Shown: positions 24,195-33,132, numbered from the stretch's first letter. The stretch: DNA of 64,000 nt from Oscillospiraceae bacterium (GCA_017468365.1 JAFUIS010000021.1:51715-115714), one strand, 5' to 3'. Program-made: numbers and translations. The notes: generated by a model not told the origin, from the sequence alone.

Positions 24195-24674
24195 ATGGTA
24201 GAACTCAGACCCATTACCGAAGAAAACTTTGAAGACTGCATCAGCCTTGACGTTCGCGAAGAACAGCAGGATTTCATCGCCGAAAATATGTGCTCCCTTG
24301 CGGAAGCATACGTTGCAATGACTTCCGGCGACGTTGTTCCCATGCCCTACGGCGTTTACGATGCCGAACAGGATAACATGGTCGGCTTCCTCATGATCGG
24401 CTATGCCGAAGAGGGCGACGAAGACCTTCCCGAACCTTTTTATTGCATCTGGAGAATTATGACCGATGCAAACTGCCAGAAAATGGGCTACGGTACCGCC
24501 GCACTTCAGGAAGCTATCAAAATCGTAAAGGAATATCCCCTTGGCGAAGCAAAAAAACTTTGCGCCGCATATGCCGTTGAAAACAGCCGCGCAAACAAAC
24601 TCTTTAAAAACGCAGGCTTCGTCGTCGGCGAACCCAACGAAGACGGAAACGTTCTTGCCGTTCTCGATATCTGA
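24195..24674 (+). CDS. GNAT-family N-acetyltransferase
   Basis: 159 residues from the ATG at 24195 (AGAGGTG 8 nt upstream); an in-frame ATG at 24000 lies inside the previous gene. Sequence begins VELRPITEENFEDCISL and has the GNAT core: MVGFLMIGYAE, IWRIMTDANCQKMGYGTAALQEAIK and AVENSRANKLFKNAGFV. This form resembles spermidine/spermine acetyltransferases (SpeG/BltD/PaiA style) in the L-x-V-x-x-Q-x-x-F-I opening (EQQDFIAENMCSLAEAYV). Acceptor not certain. Its stop overlaps the start of the GIY-YIG gene. Confidence 0.85.
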   Translation: MVELRPITEENFEDCISLDVREEQQDFIAENMCSLAEAYVAMTSGDVVPMPYGVYDAEQDNMVGFLMIGYAEEGDEDLPEPFYCIWRIMTDANCQKMGYGTAALQEAIKIVKEYPLGEAKKLCAAYAVENSRANKLFKNAGFVVGEPNEDGNVLAVLDI

Positions 24675-25003
24675 TGTATTGGGTCTATACCGTCCGGTGT
24701 GAAGACGGTTCGCTCTATACCGGTTTTTCCGATGACGTAAAGCGCCGCATACACGCCCACTGTCATCAGCTAAAAGCCGCCGCGAAATATACCAAAAGCC
24801 ACAAGGTCTGCGGAATCGCGGCTATCTGGAAATGCGGTTCCGAAACCGCAGCAAGAAAGCTTGAATTTCGCATAAAGCGCCTTGAAAAGGCAAAAAAGCT
24901 TCTTCTCACCGAATCCCCCCGGCGGGTTTTGGAATTTTTTCCGGAACTTTCGGAATTTGAAATATCCCCGGAAACCGAAATAAAATTTGAAGACTGTATC
25001 TGA
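24674..25003 (+). CDS. GIY-YIG nuclease-like protein (UPF0213/YhbQ type)
   Basis: 109 residues. Single GIY-YIG domain: YWVYTVRCEDGSLYTGFSDDVKRRIHAH has the paired Tyr strands (YT, YTG), the following Arg, and His; Glu of KLEFRIKRL is the metal-binding residue. Such stand-alone proteins are common; DNA cutting or repair roles have been proposed but not settled. It overlaps the preceding acetyltransferase gene (TGATG), so is co-expressed. Confidence 0.85.
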   Translation: MYWVYTVRCEDGSLYTGFSDDVKRRIHAHCHQLKAAAKYTKSHKVCGIAAIWKCGSETAARKLEFRIKRLEKAKKLLLTESPRRVLEFFPELSEFEISPETEIKFEDCI

Positions 25004-25004
25004 A

Positions 25005-25033
25005 AAAAAGGCACCCCTTGGGGTGCCTTTTCT
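25005..25033 (+). terminator. Terminator after the GIY-YIG gene
   Basis: AAAGGCACCCC / GGGGTGCCTTT hairpin with A-run and T-run. Confidence 0.85.
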
Positions 25034-25128
25034 TTTTCTGCAGTTTTAAAATCTTCCTGACAGGGGAGGTGCCTGTGAAGCAGACGAAGGGGTTTATAAA
25101 TCAAAACAAAAAATTTTTCAAAAACCGC

Positions 25129-25209
25129 TTGACAAATGTATCGGCGGACGATATAATTATATCGTTAACCGATATAACGGTAAAAGATATATCGAAAGGA
25201 GATATATTT
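25129..25209 (+). promoter_or_regulatory. padR promoter with palindromic operators
   Basis: Perfect promoter: TTGACA (25129-25134), 17-nt spacer, TATAAT (25152-25157). A TATATCG-TTAAC-CGATATA palindrome (25158-25176) covers the expected start of transcription. A second palindrome (ATATATC / GATATAT, about 25188-25207) encloses the GAAAGGAG ribosome site, so it could act as an operator or mask the site in mRNA. PadR proteins usually bind such A/T-rich palindromes in their own promoters. Confidence 0.8.
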
Positions 25210-25527
25210 ATGGAAAATATAGCACTCACCGAGGCAGTCTTTTACATCCTTCTCTCGCTCAAAGAACCGCTTCACGGCTACGGAATAATGCAGAACGCCG
25301 AAAAACTTTCGGGCGGAAGAGTAAAACTTGCCGCCGGAACCCTTTATGGTGCAATAAACACCCTTCTTGAAAAAGGCTGGATAACTGCGGTCCCGGGTGA
25401 AAACGGCGACCGAAAAAAGGAATACGTCATTACCGAAAGCGGAAAAACCGCCGTTTTTGCGGAACTTGACCGCCTTCGCGAACTTTTGAAAAACGGCGAA
25501 GAACAGACTGGAGGCTGGAGCAAATGA
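25210..25527 (+). CDS. PadR-family transcriptional regulator
   Basis: 105 residues from the ATG at 25210 (AAAGGAG 7 nt upstream); an in-frame start at 25018 would lie ahead of the promoter. Winged-helix PadR domain: EAVFYILLSLKEPLHGYGIMQN, SGGRVKLAAGTLYGAINTLLEKGWI and KKEYVITESGKTAV, followed by a short helix for dimerisation. Expected to repress its own operon and release on a ligand. It overlaps by 4 nt with the DUF2812 gene, the usual partner. Confidence 0.9.
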   Translation: MENIALTEAVFYILLSLKEPLHGYGIMQNAEKLSGGRVKLAAGTLYGAINTLLEKGWITAVPGENGDRKKEYVITESGKTAVFAELDRLRELLKNGEEQTGGWSK

Positions 25528-26063
25528 GAAAAGTCATAAAAAAAGTTTTTTGGGCATGGGAATCCGAAAAAGAAGAAAAATGGCTCAACGAAATGAGCGC
25601 AAAGGGTCTTGCCCTTGTGGATTACACCTGGTGCCGCTATGCCTTCGAAGAATGTGAACCCGGCGAATATTGCTATAAGATCCAGCTTCTTGAGCACCGC
25701 CCCAGCCACCCCGAAAGCGAACAGTATATCCGCTTTATGGAAGAAACCGGCGCCGAGCAGGTCGCACAGTATATGAACTGGGTATATTTCAGAAAAAAGA
25801 CCGCCGAAGGCGAATTCGAAATCTTCTCCGACGTTGAATCGAAACTTAAACAGTGCATCCTCATCAAAAAACTGCTCATGCCCATCGGATATCTCAACCT
25901 TTTCATCGCAGCCATGAACTTCGTAAACTTCGCGTTCAACGCACCCAAATTTTCCTGGCTTCCTTTCATCAATCTTCTTTGCGCCGTGTTCATCTTTGCG
26001 GGCGCAAACGAGGTAAACAAAAAGATAAAAGCGTTCAAAAAAGAGATACTTATAAGGGAGTGA
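25524..26063 (+). CDS. DUF2812 membrane protein
   Basis: 179 residues. N-terminal soluble part FWAWESEKEEKWLNEMSAKGLALVDY is the DUF2812 signature, ending in MNWVYFRKK; two membrane helices follow (about 115-133 and 140-160). DUF2812 proteins sit behind PadR regulators in many Firmicutes; their job is unknown, though they are often next to stress or drug-response genes. Start overlaps padR (ATGA). Confidence 0.85.
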   Translation: MRKVIKKVFWAWESEKEEKWLNEMSAKGLALVDYTWCRYAFEECEPGEYCYKIQLLEHRPSHPESEQYIRFMEETGAEQVAQYMNWVYFRKKTAEGEFEIFSDVESKLKQCILIKKLLMPIGYLNLFIAAMNFVNFAFNAPKFSWLPFINLLCAVFIFAGANEVNKKIKAFKKEILIRE

Positions 26064-26070
26064 GCACCGA

Positions 26071-26325
26071 ATGGCCGAATTCATAAAATCAGCACTTCCC
26101 TTCGTGCTCATCGGCGCTTCCCTTGCAATTTTTCTGGCGACCTATTCAAAAAACCGCAAAGAAGAGGGCGAATGGGACTTTTCTTCCATGGGTCCCCTTT
26201 TCGGAGTTGCCGTCGGAATAGCTGTCGGCACCGCGAACGAAGATATCGGCGCGGGACTTGGCGCGGGAATCGGAATGTTTGCGGGAACGCTCATTGAACT
26301 TTTTATAAAAAATCAAAAACAATAA
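26071..26325 (+). CDS. Small membrane protein of the PadR operon
   Basis: 84 residues. Starts with a hydrophobic helix (SALPFVLIGASLAIFLATY, residues 7-25), a short polar loop with KNRKEEGEWDF, then a glycine-rich hydrophobic stretch (GPLFGVAVGIAVGTANEDIGAGLGAGIGMFAGTLIELF). The Gly-rich second half suggests closely packed helices. Seven nt behind the DUF2812 gene and before a terminator, so third gene of the padR unit. No named family. Confidence 0.7.
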   Translation: MAEFIKSALPFVLIGASLAIFLATYSKNRKEEGEWDFSSMGPLFGVAVGIAVGTANEDIGAGLGAGIGMFAGTLIELFIKNQKQ

Positions 26326-26327
26326 AA

Positions 26328-26357
26328 AAACGAGCACCGAAACGGTGCTCGTTTTTC
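26328..26357. terminator. Terminator, bidirectional
   Basis: CGAGCACCG / CGGTGCTCG hairpin with A-run before and T-run after, between the padR unit and the converging kinase-like gene. Confidence 0.85.
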
Positions 26358-26360
26358 TTT

Positions 26361-26885
26361 TTATCTGTTTTCAAGGAATTTTTCGATATCAAAAGGTTCT
26401 TCGCCGTCTATGACAACGGCGTTTTCTTCCGTCGGTCTTTCAAAACCGCGCCAGTACATTTCAATTTCCTTTTCCGAAACCGGAAGATTATCCGGACCGT
26501 TTTTGCCTGCCCTTTCCGCAAGGCGCTTTTTGAGCACCGGAAGATCGGTCTTTATCCAAAGAAGGACCGGTTCTCCGCCGCAGCTTCTTATATAATCGGC
26601 AAAATCTTCCCGCTGCGCCTTTTTGCAAAAAGGCATATCGATGCTGCAGGGGCGCTTTTCGGCACAAAAATTCGCGACCCGTGCTCGAATTCGCTTCATG
26701 GCTTCGCCATAAAGCGAATCCCTGTGCTCATCAGAAAGAATGTCCGAAAGAACGTAGTAATCCGGCCAAAGTTCTTCGTCTATCGAAATTCGCGGAACGC
26801 CTAAAAGGGCGAGCTTTTTTGCCAAAAAGCTTTTTCCGCTGCCCGAAATTCCGCATATCATATAAATTTTTGCCTTCTCTTCCAA
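26361..26885 (-). CDS. P-loop kinase-like NTPase (AAA/zeta-toxin-like fold)
   Basis: 174 residues from a TTG at 26885. An ATG farther up (26933) lies inside the terminator of the preceding gene and so cannot be the start; AGGCGG lies 9 nt before the TTG. Walker A GISGSGKS near the N-terminus, an SIDEELWPDY block, a helical lid with KKRLAERAGK, and an ISxD-type acid (IDMPFCKK). This layout is seen in small-molecule kinases such as gluconate or chloramphenicol kinase-like proteins; substrate unknown. Confidence 0.75.
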   Translation of the reverse strand: MEEKAKIYMICGISGSGKSFLAKKLALLGVPRISIDEELWPDYYVLSDILSDEHRDSLYGEAMKRIRARVANFCAEKRPCSIDMPFCKKAQREDFADYIRSCGGEPVLLWIKTDLPVLKKRLAERAGKNGPDNLPVSEKEIEMYWRGFERPTEENAVVIDGEEPFDIEKFLENR

Positions 26886-26902
26886 ATCTGAGCACCGCCT
26901 TT

Positions 26903-26930
26903 GAAAAAACGGGCGGAAATCATCCGCCCC
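26903..26930 (-). terminator. ttcA: Terminator of ttcA
   Basis: GGGCGGA / TCCGCCC hairpin with a T6 run on the minus strand, 16 nt after the ttcA stop. Confidence 0.8.
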
Positions 26931-26945
26931 CATGGTTATGCCGCG

Positions 26946-27704
26946 TTAAATTTTCGCGTATCTTTCTTTCGAATCATCGCCCTCAAGACCCCAGCCGCAA
27001 ACGTCACCGCGCTGCATTGCGCCCAAAAGCTTGTTTCGAAGGCAATCGTAACCCTCTTCCTGCTCAAGACGGTCGATAAGTTTTTTTACGTGCTCACGCT
27101 CGGTGTGTTTGTCCGCGGGACAGCGGCTTTTGACAATGGGCAGCTGTTCGTGGTTTGCAATTTTTATAATTTCGTCCTCGTGACAGTAAATCAGCGGACG
27201 GATAACGGTTATCTCTTTGCGCGAAAGCCAGGTCACCGGCGAAAAACAACCGATGCGACCCTCGTCAAAAAGGTTCATTACAAAGGTTTCAACCGCGTCC
27301 TCAAAGTTATGTCCCAGCGCCATTTTGTTGCAGCCGTTTTCTTTTGCAACGTCGTGCAAAAGTCCCCTTCTCATCCTTGCGCAAAGGGAGCAGGGGTTCT
27401 TTTCTTTTCTGTCCTCAAAAATAACGTCGCCGATGTGGGTGCGGCGAAGGTCAAGCTTTACGCCTATGCGCCGGCAAAGTTTTTCGATTTCGGAATAATC
27501 GTTTGGCTTTCCGCCGAACTGCGGGTCAAGACAAATTGCCACGATGTCAAAATCGATTCCTATGAATCGGCGAAGTCCCGCAAGTCCCGCAAGCATTGCC
27601 ACGGAATCTTTTCCGCCGGAAACACCCACGGCGATTCGGTCGCCGTTTTCTATCATGTTGTAATCTTCGATGGCTTTGCGCATCGCGCCCATCAGTTTTT
27701 GCAA
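26946..27704 (-). CDS. ttcA: tRNA 2-thiocytidine synthetase TtcA-like
   Basis: 252 residues from a TTG at 27704. PP-loop SGGKDS (near 32), the CSLCARMRRG motif (paired Cys, near 115-118) and GHNFEDAVETFVMNLF are hallmarks of TtcA, which thiolates cytidine 32 of tRNA with an Fe-S cluster. A further CPADKHTEREHVK block is present. The only good ribosome site (GAGGAGG at 27730-27736) is 25 nt before the TTG but 7 nt before an in-frame ATT (27720-27722), so AUU may be the true start, adding six residues. Followed by a terminator. Confidence 0.85.
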   Translation of the reverse strand: MQKLMGAMRKAIEDYNMIENGDRIAVGVSGGKDSVAMLAGLAGLRRFIGIDFDIVAICLDPQFGGKPNDYSEIEKLCRRIGVKLDLRRTHIGDVIFEDRKEKNPCSLCARMRRGLLHDVAKENGCNKMALGHNFEDAVETFVMNLFDEGRIGCFSPVTWLSRKEITVIRPLIYCHEDEIIKIANHEQLPIVKSRCPADKHTEREHVKKLIDRLEQEEGYDCLRNKLLGAMQRGDVCGWGLEGDDSKERYAKI

Positions 27705-27775
27705 AGTGTTGTCGCCGGAAATAATAATTCCTCCTCTTTAAAAGGGGTGATGTGGGGATTTTAAAAATCCCGTTT

Positions 27776-28294
27776 TTACATCTGTCCTTTGCCCGCGTCT
27801 GCCCAGTCAAAACTTCTGAGTTCGCCGGTTTCCTGCATATCGGGATAATCCCACTGGCGCAAAACCTCATATGCCGCAACGGCAACGCTGTTTGAAAGGT
27901 TAAGGCTGCGCAAAGTGGGGCGCATAGGGATCCTTACCGCGGTGCCCGGGTTTTCAAAAAGAAGCGATTCCGGAAGTCCCGCGTCTTCCCTTCCGAAAAC
28001 GATATAGCATCCGTCCGGATAGGAAACGTCGCTGTGGCGGTGAAGGCCCTTTGTGGTGAAATAAAAGAAATCACCGCTGTTTTTTGCGAAAAAATCCGCA
28101 AGGTCATCATAAAAAGTGATATCCAGCTTGTCCCAGTAATCGAGTCCCGCCCTTTTAAGTTTTTTGTCATCGATGACAAAACCCATGGGGCGGACTATAT
28201 GTAGCCTTGCGCCGGTTATGGCACAGGTTCGGGCAATATTGCCGGTGTTCTGGGGTATCTGGGGTTCAACAAGAACGATATTGAGAACTGCCAT
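27776..28294 (-). CDS. trmL: tRNA (cytidine/uridine-34-2'-O)-methyltransferase TrmL
   Basis: 172 residues. SPOUT methyltransferase of the TrmL/YibK type: start LNIVLVEPQIPQNTGNIARTCA, FGREDAGLP in the knot, and RSLNLSNSVAVAAYE near the end. Methylates the wobble base ribose of tRNA-Leu isoacceptors. It begins 2 nt after the secA stop with no clear ribosome site, so translation is probably coupled to secA. Confidence 0.92.
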   Translation of the reverse strand: MAVLNIVLVEPQIPQNTGNIARTCAITGARLHIVRPMGFVIDDKKLKRAGLDYWDKLDITFYDDLADFFAKNSGDFFYFTTKGLHRHSDVSYPDGCYIVFGREDAGLPESLLFENPGTAVRIPMRPTLRSLNLSNSVAVAAYEVLRQWDYPDMQETGELRSFDWADAGKGQM

Positions 28295-28296
28295 TT

Positions 28297-31014
28297 TTAT
28301 TTACCGCAGCAGTGTTTGTATTTTTTGCCGCTTCCGCAGGGGCAAGGATCGTTTCTTCCGACTTTTTTCTTCTTTACAACGGTGGCAGAAACGGAACCGT
28401 CGCCGGAAGATTCAACGGGAACGGCAACCTGTTCGCGCTGGGGCGCAGCTTTTACGCGGACGGTCATAAGCATTTTTACGGTGTCCTCGCGAATGGCTTC
28501 GATCATCTGGTCGAACATATCAAAACCTTCAATGCGGTATTCAACGACCGGGTCGTGCTGTGCATAGGAGCGAAGGTGGATTCCCTGTTTAAGGTCGCTC
28601 ATGGCGTCGATATGGTCCATCCATTTAAGGTCAACGTTGCGAAGAAGAGCCACGCGTTCAAGTTCGCGCATGATATCGCTTCCGAACATCTCTTCACGTT
28701 TTTTATAAACATCTTCCATTCTTTCGGAAAGAACGGAAACGATTTTTTCTTTGGTAAGGGCGGAATATTCCTCTTTGTTGAAGCGAAGGTCGCCGTCGGT
28801 AAGCATCCAGCCGAGGTAATAATCGCGAAGTCCGTCAAGGTTCCAATCCTCTTTGCTCTCGTCCGAAGCAAGATAGATATCGACGGTCTTTTCGATGCTT
28901 TCCTTTCTCATGTCGGCGATATAGCCGCTGATGTCGTTGCCCTCAAGAACGCTTGCGCGCTGTCCGTAGATGATTTCGCGCTGTTTGTTCATAACGTCGT
29001 CATAGCGAAGAACGCTCTTACGGATTTCAAAGTTTCTGTCCTCAACTTTTTTCTGGGCGCTTTCAATGGAGCTGCTGAGCATGCGAAGGTCAAGAGGAGT
29101 GTTTTCGTCAATGCTGAGGGTCTCCATCATGGCCTGAAGGCGCTGACCGCCGAAAAGGCGCATAAGGTCGTCTTCAAGAGAGATGAAGAAGCGGGTCTTG
29201 CCCGGGTCGCCCTGACGTCCTGCACGTCCGCGAAGCTGGTTGTCAATTCGGCGGGATTCGTGACGTTCGGTGCCGATGATATAAAGTCCGCCGGCGGCTC
29301 TTACTTCTTCCGCCTTGGGTGCGATTTCTGCTATGAATTTGTGAAGAAGGCTTGCGTAATGTTCTCTTGCCGCAAGGATATCTTCCGCACCGGTCTCAAA
29401 ATAAGCGGTGGCGGCGTTTATCATCTCTTCTTCATAACCCTGTTTTCTCATTTCGGCTTTTGCAAGGAATTCCGCGTTGCCGCCGAGCATGATGTCGGTG
29501 CCTCGGCCTGCCATGTTGGTTGCAATGGTTACCGCACCCGGAGTACCCGCCTGAGAAACGATTTCAGCCTCTTTGTCGTGGTGCTTTGCGTTGAGCACGT
29601 TGTGAGAAACGCCGCGGCGTTTGAGCATGGCGCTGAGGATCTCGGATTTTTCGATGGAAACGGTACCGACCAGAACGGGCTGGTTCTTTGCGTGGGCTTC
29701 AACGATTTCATCGATGACTGCGTGGAACTTGCCGCGCTCGTTTTTATAAACAACGTCGGGCATATCTTCACGGATGACGGGTTTGTTGGTGGGAATTTCC
29801 ACAACGTCAAGACCGTAAATCTCGCGGAACTCGTCGCTTTCGGTCATGGCGGTACCGGTCATACCGGAAAGTTTTTTATACATTCTGAAATAGTTCTGGA
29901 AGGTGATGGTCGCAAGGGTCTTGCTTTCTCTTTCGACGGTAACGCCTTCTTTTGCTTCGATAGCCTGGTGAAGACCTTCGCTGTAACGGCGGCCGATCAT
30001 AAGGCGTCCGGTGAATTCGTCAACAATGATGACTTCGCCGTCTTTTACGACGTAGTCGATATCCCTTTGCATAACGCCCCTGGCTTTGATTGCCTGGGTG
30101 ATGTGGTGGGAAAGGGTCATGTTGTCGGAATCGTTGATGTTTTCAATGTTAAAATAAGCCTCCGCTTTCTTTGCGCCGCGGGGGGTAAGGGTTGCGGTGC
30201 GGGATTTTTCGTCAACGATATAGTCCGCGTCAACTTCTTCCATGTCCTCTTTGGAATCGTGTTCCTTAACGCGGATCGCGGTAAGAGTTCTTGCAAAGCG
30301 GTCGGCCTTCTGATAAAGGTCGGTGGATTTGTCGCCGGCGCCGCTTATGATAAGCGGGGTTCTGGCTTCGTCGATGAGAATGGAGTCCACCTCGTCAACG
30401 ATGGCGTATGCAAAACCGCGCTGAACGCAGTTTTCCTTATAGGTCACCATGTTGTCGCGAAGATAATCGAAGCCGAATTCGTTGTTGGTGCCGTAGGTAA
30501 TGTCGCAGGCATAAGCATCGCGGCGTTCCTCGTTGGTAACTCCATGTATAACAAGACCGACGGAAAGTCCCATATAGCTGAAAACCTTGCCCATCCATTC
30601 GCTGTCGCGCTTTGCAAGATAATCGTTGACGGTTACGATATGAACGCCTTCGCCGGTAAGGGCGTTGAGGTACGCGGGAAGGGTCTCAACAAGGGTCTTG
30701 CCTTCACCGGTCTTCATTTCGGAAATTCTTCCCTGGTGAAGAATGATGCCGCCGATTATCTGAACGGGATAAGGTCTCATTTCAAGAACGCGGTCGCAGG
30801 CTTCGCGGCAAGCCGCAAAAGCTTCCGGAAGGATATCGTCAAGGGTCTCGCCGTTTGCAAGGCGCTCTTTGAAAACGTTGGTCTGGTTTTTAAGTTCCTC
30901 TTCGCTCATGGCGCGGTAAGTTTCTTCAAGAGAAAGCACCTTCTGAACGAGCGGGTCTATTCTTTTAAGTTCTTTCTGGGAATAGTTGCCGAAGATTTTT
31001 TCAAGAAATCCCAT
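28297..31014 (-). CDS. secA: Preprotein translocase ATPase SecA
   Basis: 905 residues from the ATG at 31014 (AAAGGAG 11 nt upstream). Motor protein that drives secretion through SecYEG. Seen: [23 protein letters not shown] start, Walker [27 protein letters not shown] (DEAD-like box), cross-linking and C-terminal domains, [24 protein letters not shown], and the SEC-C zinc motif [17 protein letters not shown] at the very end. Long open frames on the opposite strand are mirror images of this gene. Confidence 0.97.
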   Translation of the reverse strand: MGFLEKIFGNYSQKELKRIDPLVQKVLSLEETYRAMSEEELKNQTNVFKERLANGETLDDILPEAFAACREACDRVLEMRPYPVQIIGGIILHQGRISEMKTGEGKTLVETLPAYLNALTGEGVHIVTVNDYLAKRDSEWMGKVFSYMGLSVGLVIHGVTNEERRDAYACDITYGTNNEFGFDYLRDNMVTYKENCVQRGFAYAIVDEVDSILIDEARTPLIISGAGDKSTDLYQKADRFARTLTAIRVKEHDSKEDMEEVDADYIVDEKSRTATLTPRGAKKAEAYFNIENINDSDNMTLSHHITQAIKARGVMQRDIDYVVKDGEVIIVDEFTGRLMIGRRYSEGLHQAIEAKEGVTVERESKTLATITFQNYFRMYKKLSGMTGTAMTESDEFREIYGLDVVEIPTNKPVIREDMPDVVYKNERGKFHAVIDEIVEAHAKNQPVLVGTVSIEKSEILSAMLKRRGVSHNVLNAKHHDKEAEIVSQAGTPGAVTIATNMAGRGTDIMLGGNAEFLAKAEMRKQGYEEEMINAATAYFETGAEDILAAREHYASLLHKFIAEIAPKAEEVRAAGGLYIIGTERHESRRIDNQLRGRAGRQGDPGKTRFFISLEDDLMRLFGGQRLQAMMETLSIDENTPLDLRMLSSSIESAQKKVEDRNFEIRKSVLRYDDVMNKQREIIYGQRASVLEGNDISGYIADMRKESIEKTVDIYLASDESKEDWNLDGLRDYYLGWMLTDGDLRFNKEEYSALTKEKIVSVLSERMEDVYKKREEMFGSDIMRELERVALLRNVDLKWMDHIDAMSDLKQGIHLRSYAQHDPVVEYRIEGFDMFDQMIEAIREDTVKMLMTVRVKAAPQREQVAVPVESSGDGSVSATVVKKKKVGRNDPCPCGSGKKYKHCCGK

Positions 31015-31063
31015 TATATAAAACTCTCCTTTGTGTGGAAATTGCATATTAACCTAAAATAAT

Positions 31064-31092
31064 ATTTTACCCCTAATATATTATAAAGTCAA
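31064..31092 (-). promoter_or_regulatory. secA: secA promoter
   Basis: On the minus strand TTGACT (31087-31092), 17-nt spacer, TAAAAT (31064-31069), 50 nt before the secA ATG. The rest of 31093-31290 is A/T-rich with one AAAACGGC-type inverted repeat and no gene that I can support. Confidence 0.7.
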
Positions 31093-31290
31093 TTAACATA
31101 GTGTAAACAAAGCCTGCGAAAAATTTTCTTTCAAAAAATCCGCCTTTTTCTCCCCTTTTGTCTTTTTTGGCGAAAGGGGAAAAACCGGTTTTTGTCTTTT
31201 TTGACAATGCCGTAAAATAAAAAACGGCAAAAATGATAAAAAACCTTAAAAAACGCGTTTTCAGACAAAAAAACGGAAATAAAATGAGTA

Positions 31291-31358
31291 TTGATTTAGG
31301 CTCTTTTTTTATATATAATTATTGTGGCGCAGTTTGGGGACGATTTTTTCGTCCGAAA
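31291..31358 (+). promoter_or_regulatory. Promoter and 5' hairpin of the Fe-S scaffold operon
   Basis: TTGATT (31291-31296), 17-nt spacer, TATAAT (31314-31319). The leader then forms a hairpin with GGGGACGA / TCGTCCG arms extended by GTTT/AAAC (31333-31358). About 50 nt remain before GAGAGGGG and the ATG. No T-run follows, so it is not a terminator; it may stabilise the message or bind a protein. Confidence 0.65.
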
Positions 31359-31411
31359 CCGCAATAAATACTGTGCAAAAGCAAAAATTTACATATGAGA
31401 GGGGCAAAAAC

Positions 31412-32104
31412 ATGAACTGCTCAAAAGATGTTGAAAGGATGTGTCCCGTTACCAAAGGACCCCACCACGGACCGGCACCCATTCCCGAAGAAGGTCGCTG
31501 GGTAAAAGCCTATGAGATAAAAGATATCTCCGGACTTTCCCACGGTATCGGCGCTTGCGCACCCCAGCAGGGCGCTTGCAAACTCACCCTTAACGTAAAA
31601 AACGGAATTATCGAAGAAGCCCTTGTTGAAACCATCGGCTGCACCGGTATGACCCATTCTGCCGCAATGGCAGGCGAGATCCTTCCCGGAAAAACCATTC
31701 TCGAAGCTCTCAACACCGACCTCGTTTGCGACGCAATCAACGTAGCAATGCGCGAAATTTTCCTCCAGCTCGTTTACGGAAGAAGCCAGACCGCATTCTC
31801 CGAAGACGGTCTTCCCATCGGCGCAGGCCTTGAAGACCTCGGCAAAGGACTCCGCAGCTCCGTTGGTACCATTTACAGCACCAACGTAAAAGGCGTCCGC
31901 TATCTCGACCTCACCGAAGGTTATATCAGCTCCATCGCACTTGATGAAAACAACGAAACCATCGGTTATAAATTCGTACGTCTCGGCAAGATGATGGAAG
32001 ACATCCGTCACGGCGTTCCCGCAGAGGAAGCTCTTGCAAAAAATACCGGCACTTACGGCCGTTATGCTGACGCACCTAAATATATCGATCCCAGAGAAGA
32101 ATAA
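31412..32104 (+). CDS. NifU-like iron-sulfur scaffold protein paired with GGGtGRT protein
   Basis: 230 residues from the ATG at 31412. Its NifU/IscU-like domain shows scaffold Cys positions: CAPQQGACKLTLNVKNG (about 48-55) and ETIGCTGMTHSAAMAGEILPGKTI (Cys near 75). The N-terminus has extra Cys (C3, C11). This gene type is known to sit directly before GGGtGRT genes in Clostridia; it likely assembles or delivers Fe-S clusters, but the exact role is not known. Own promoter upstream. Confidence 0.85.
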   Translation: MNCSKDVERMCPVTKGPHHGPAPIPEEGRWVKAYEIKDISGLSHGIGACAPQQGACKLTLNVKNGIIEEALVETIGCTGMTHSAAMAGEILPGKTILEALNTDLVCDAINVAMREIFLQLVYGRSQTAFSEDGLPIGAGLEDLGKGLRSSVGTIYSTNVKGVRYLDLTEGYISSIALDENNETIGYKFVRLGKMMEDIRHGVPAEEALAKNTGTYGRYADAPKYIDPREE

Positions 32105-32124
32105 GGAAAGGAGGAGCAAACACA

Positions 32125-33123
32125 ATGGCAGAATTTGAAGGTAAAGAAAGAAGACTTCCGAAGATCGAAGCCTGTCTTAAAGAAAACGGTTTTGCTTCCC
32201 TTGAAGAAGCAAGAGAAATTTGCCTTGAAAAAGGCGTTGACGTAGAAGCCCTTGTAAAAGGCGTTCAGCCCATCGCATTCGAAAACGCAGTCTGGGCATA
32301 CACCCTCGGTGCAGCAATCGGCATCAAACGCGGCGTAACTTCCGCAGCAGACGCAGCAAAATGCATCGGCGAAGCACTCCAGTCCTTCTGCATTCCCGGT
32401 TCTGTTGCAGAACAGAGAAAAGTAGGTCTCGGCCACGGCAACCTCGGCGCAATGCTTCTTTCCGAAGAAACCAAATGCTTCGCATTCCTTGCAGGTCACG
32501 AATCCTTCGCAGCAGCAGAAGGCGCTATCGGCATTGCAAGAAACGCAAACAAAGCAAGAAAAACTCCTATCAGAGTTATCCTCAACGGCCTTGGAAAAGA
32601 CGCCGCATACATCATTTCCAGAATCAACGGCTTCACCTACGTTGAAACCGACTTTGACTTCGAGCATGACGAGCTCAAAGTTATCCGCGAAGTAAGATTC
32701 AGCGACGGCGAACGCGGCAACATCCGCTGCTATGGTGCAAACGATACCCGCGAGGGCGTTGCAATCATGCAGAACGAAGAAGTTGATATCTCCATCACCG
32801 GCAACTCCACCAACCCCACCCGTTTCCAGCACCTTGTTGCAGGTACCTATAAAAAATGGGCACTTGAAAACGGAAGAAAATACTTCTCCGTAGCATCCGG
32901 CGGCGGCACCGGCAGAACCCTCCATCCGGATAACGTTGCAGCAGGTCCTGCTTCCTACGGTCTTACCGACTCCATGGGCAGAATGCATTCCGACGCTCAG
33001 TTCGCAGGTTCTTCTTCCGTTCCGGCTCACGTAGAAATGATGGGCCTCATCGGCATGGGCAACAACCCCATGGTCGGCGCAACCGTTGCAGTTTCCGTAG
33101 CAGTTTACGAAGCCTGCAAATAA
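32125..33123 (+). CDS. GGGtGRT family protein
   Basis: 332 residues. Contains the naming motif GGGTGRT (near 258), plus GLGHGNLGAMLLSEETKCFAFLAGHESFAAAEGAIGIA, NGLGKDAAYIISRINGFTYVET and a C-terminal GMGNNPMVGATVAV. The family has no assigned reaction; its constant pairing with a NifU-like scaffold suggests it is the enzyme or chaperone served by those clusters. AAAGGAGG 10 nt before the ATG; 20 nt behind the scaffold gene. Codon choice is biased as in highly expressed genes (GCA, GTA, CGC). Confidence 0.85.
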   Translation: MAEFEGKERRLPKIEACLKENGFASLEEAREICLEKGVDVEALVKGVQPIAFENAVWAYTLGAAIGIKRGVTSAADAAKCIGEALQSFCIPGSVAEQRKVGLGHGNLGAMLLSEETKCFAFLAGHESFAAAEGAIGIARNANKARKTPIRVILNGLGKDAAYIISRINGFTYVETDFDFEHDELKVIREVRFSDGERGNIRCYGANDTREGVAIMQNEEVDISITGNSTNPTRFQHLVAGTYKKWALENGRKYFSVASGGGTGRTLHPDNVAAGPASYGLTDSMGRMHSDAQFAGSSSVPAHVEMMGLIGMGNNPMVGATVAVSVAVYEACK

Positions 33124-33132
33124 GCCGAAAAT

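Noticed and set aside
28312-31062. A 916-codon frame opposite secA
   Set aside because: Shadow of the secA codon pattern on the other strand; low-complexity Phe/Val/Gly-rich product and no ribosome site.
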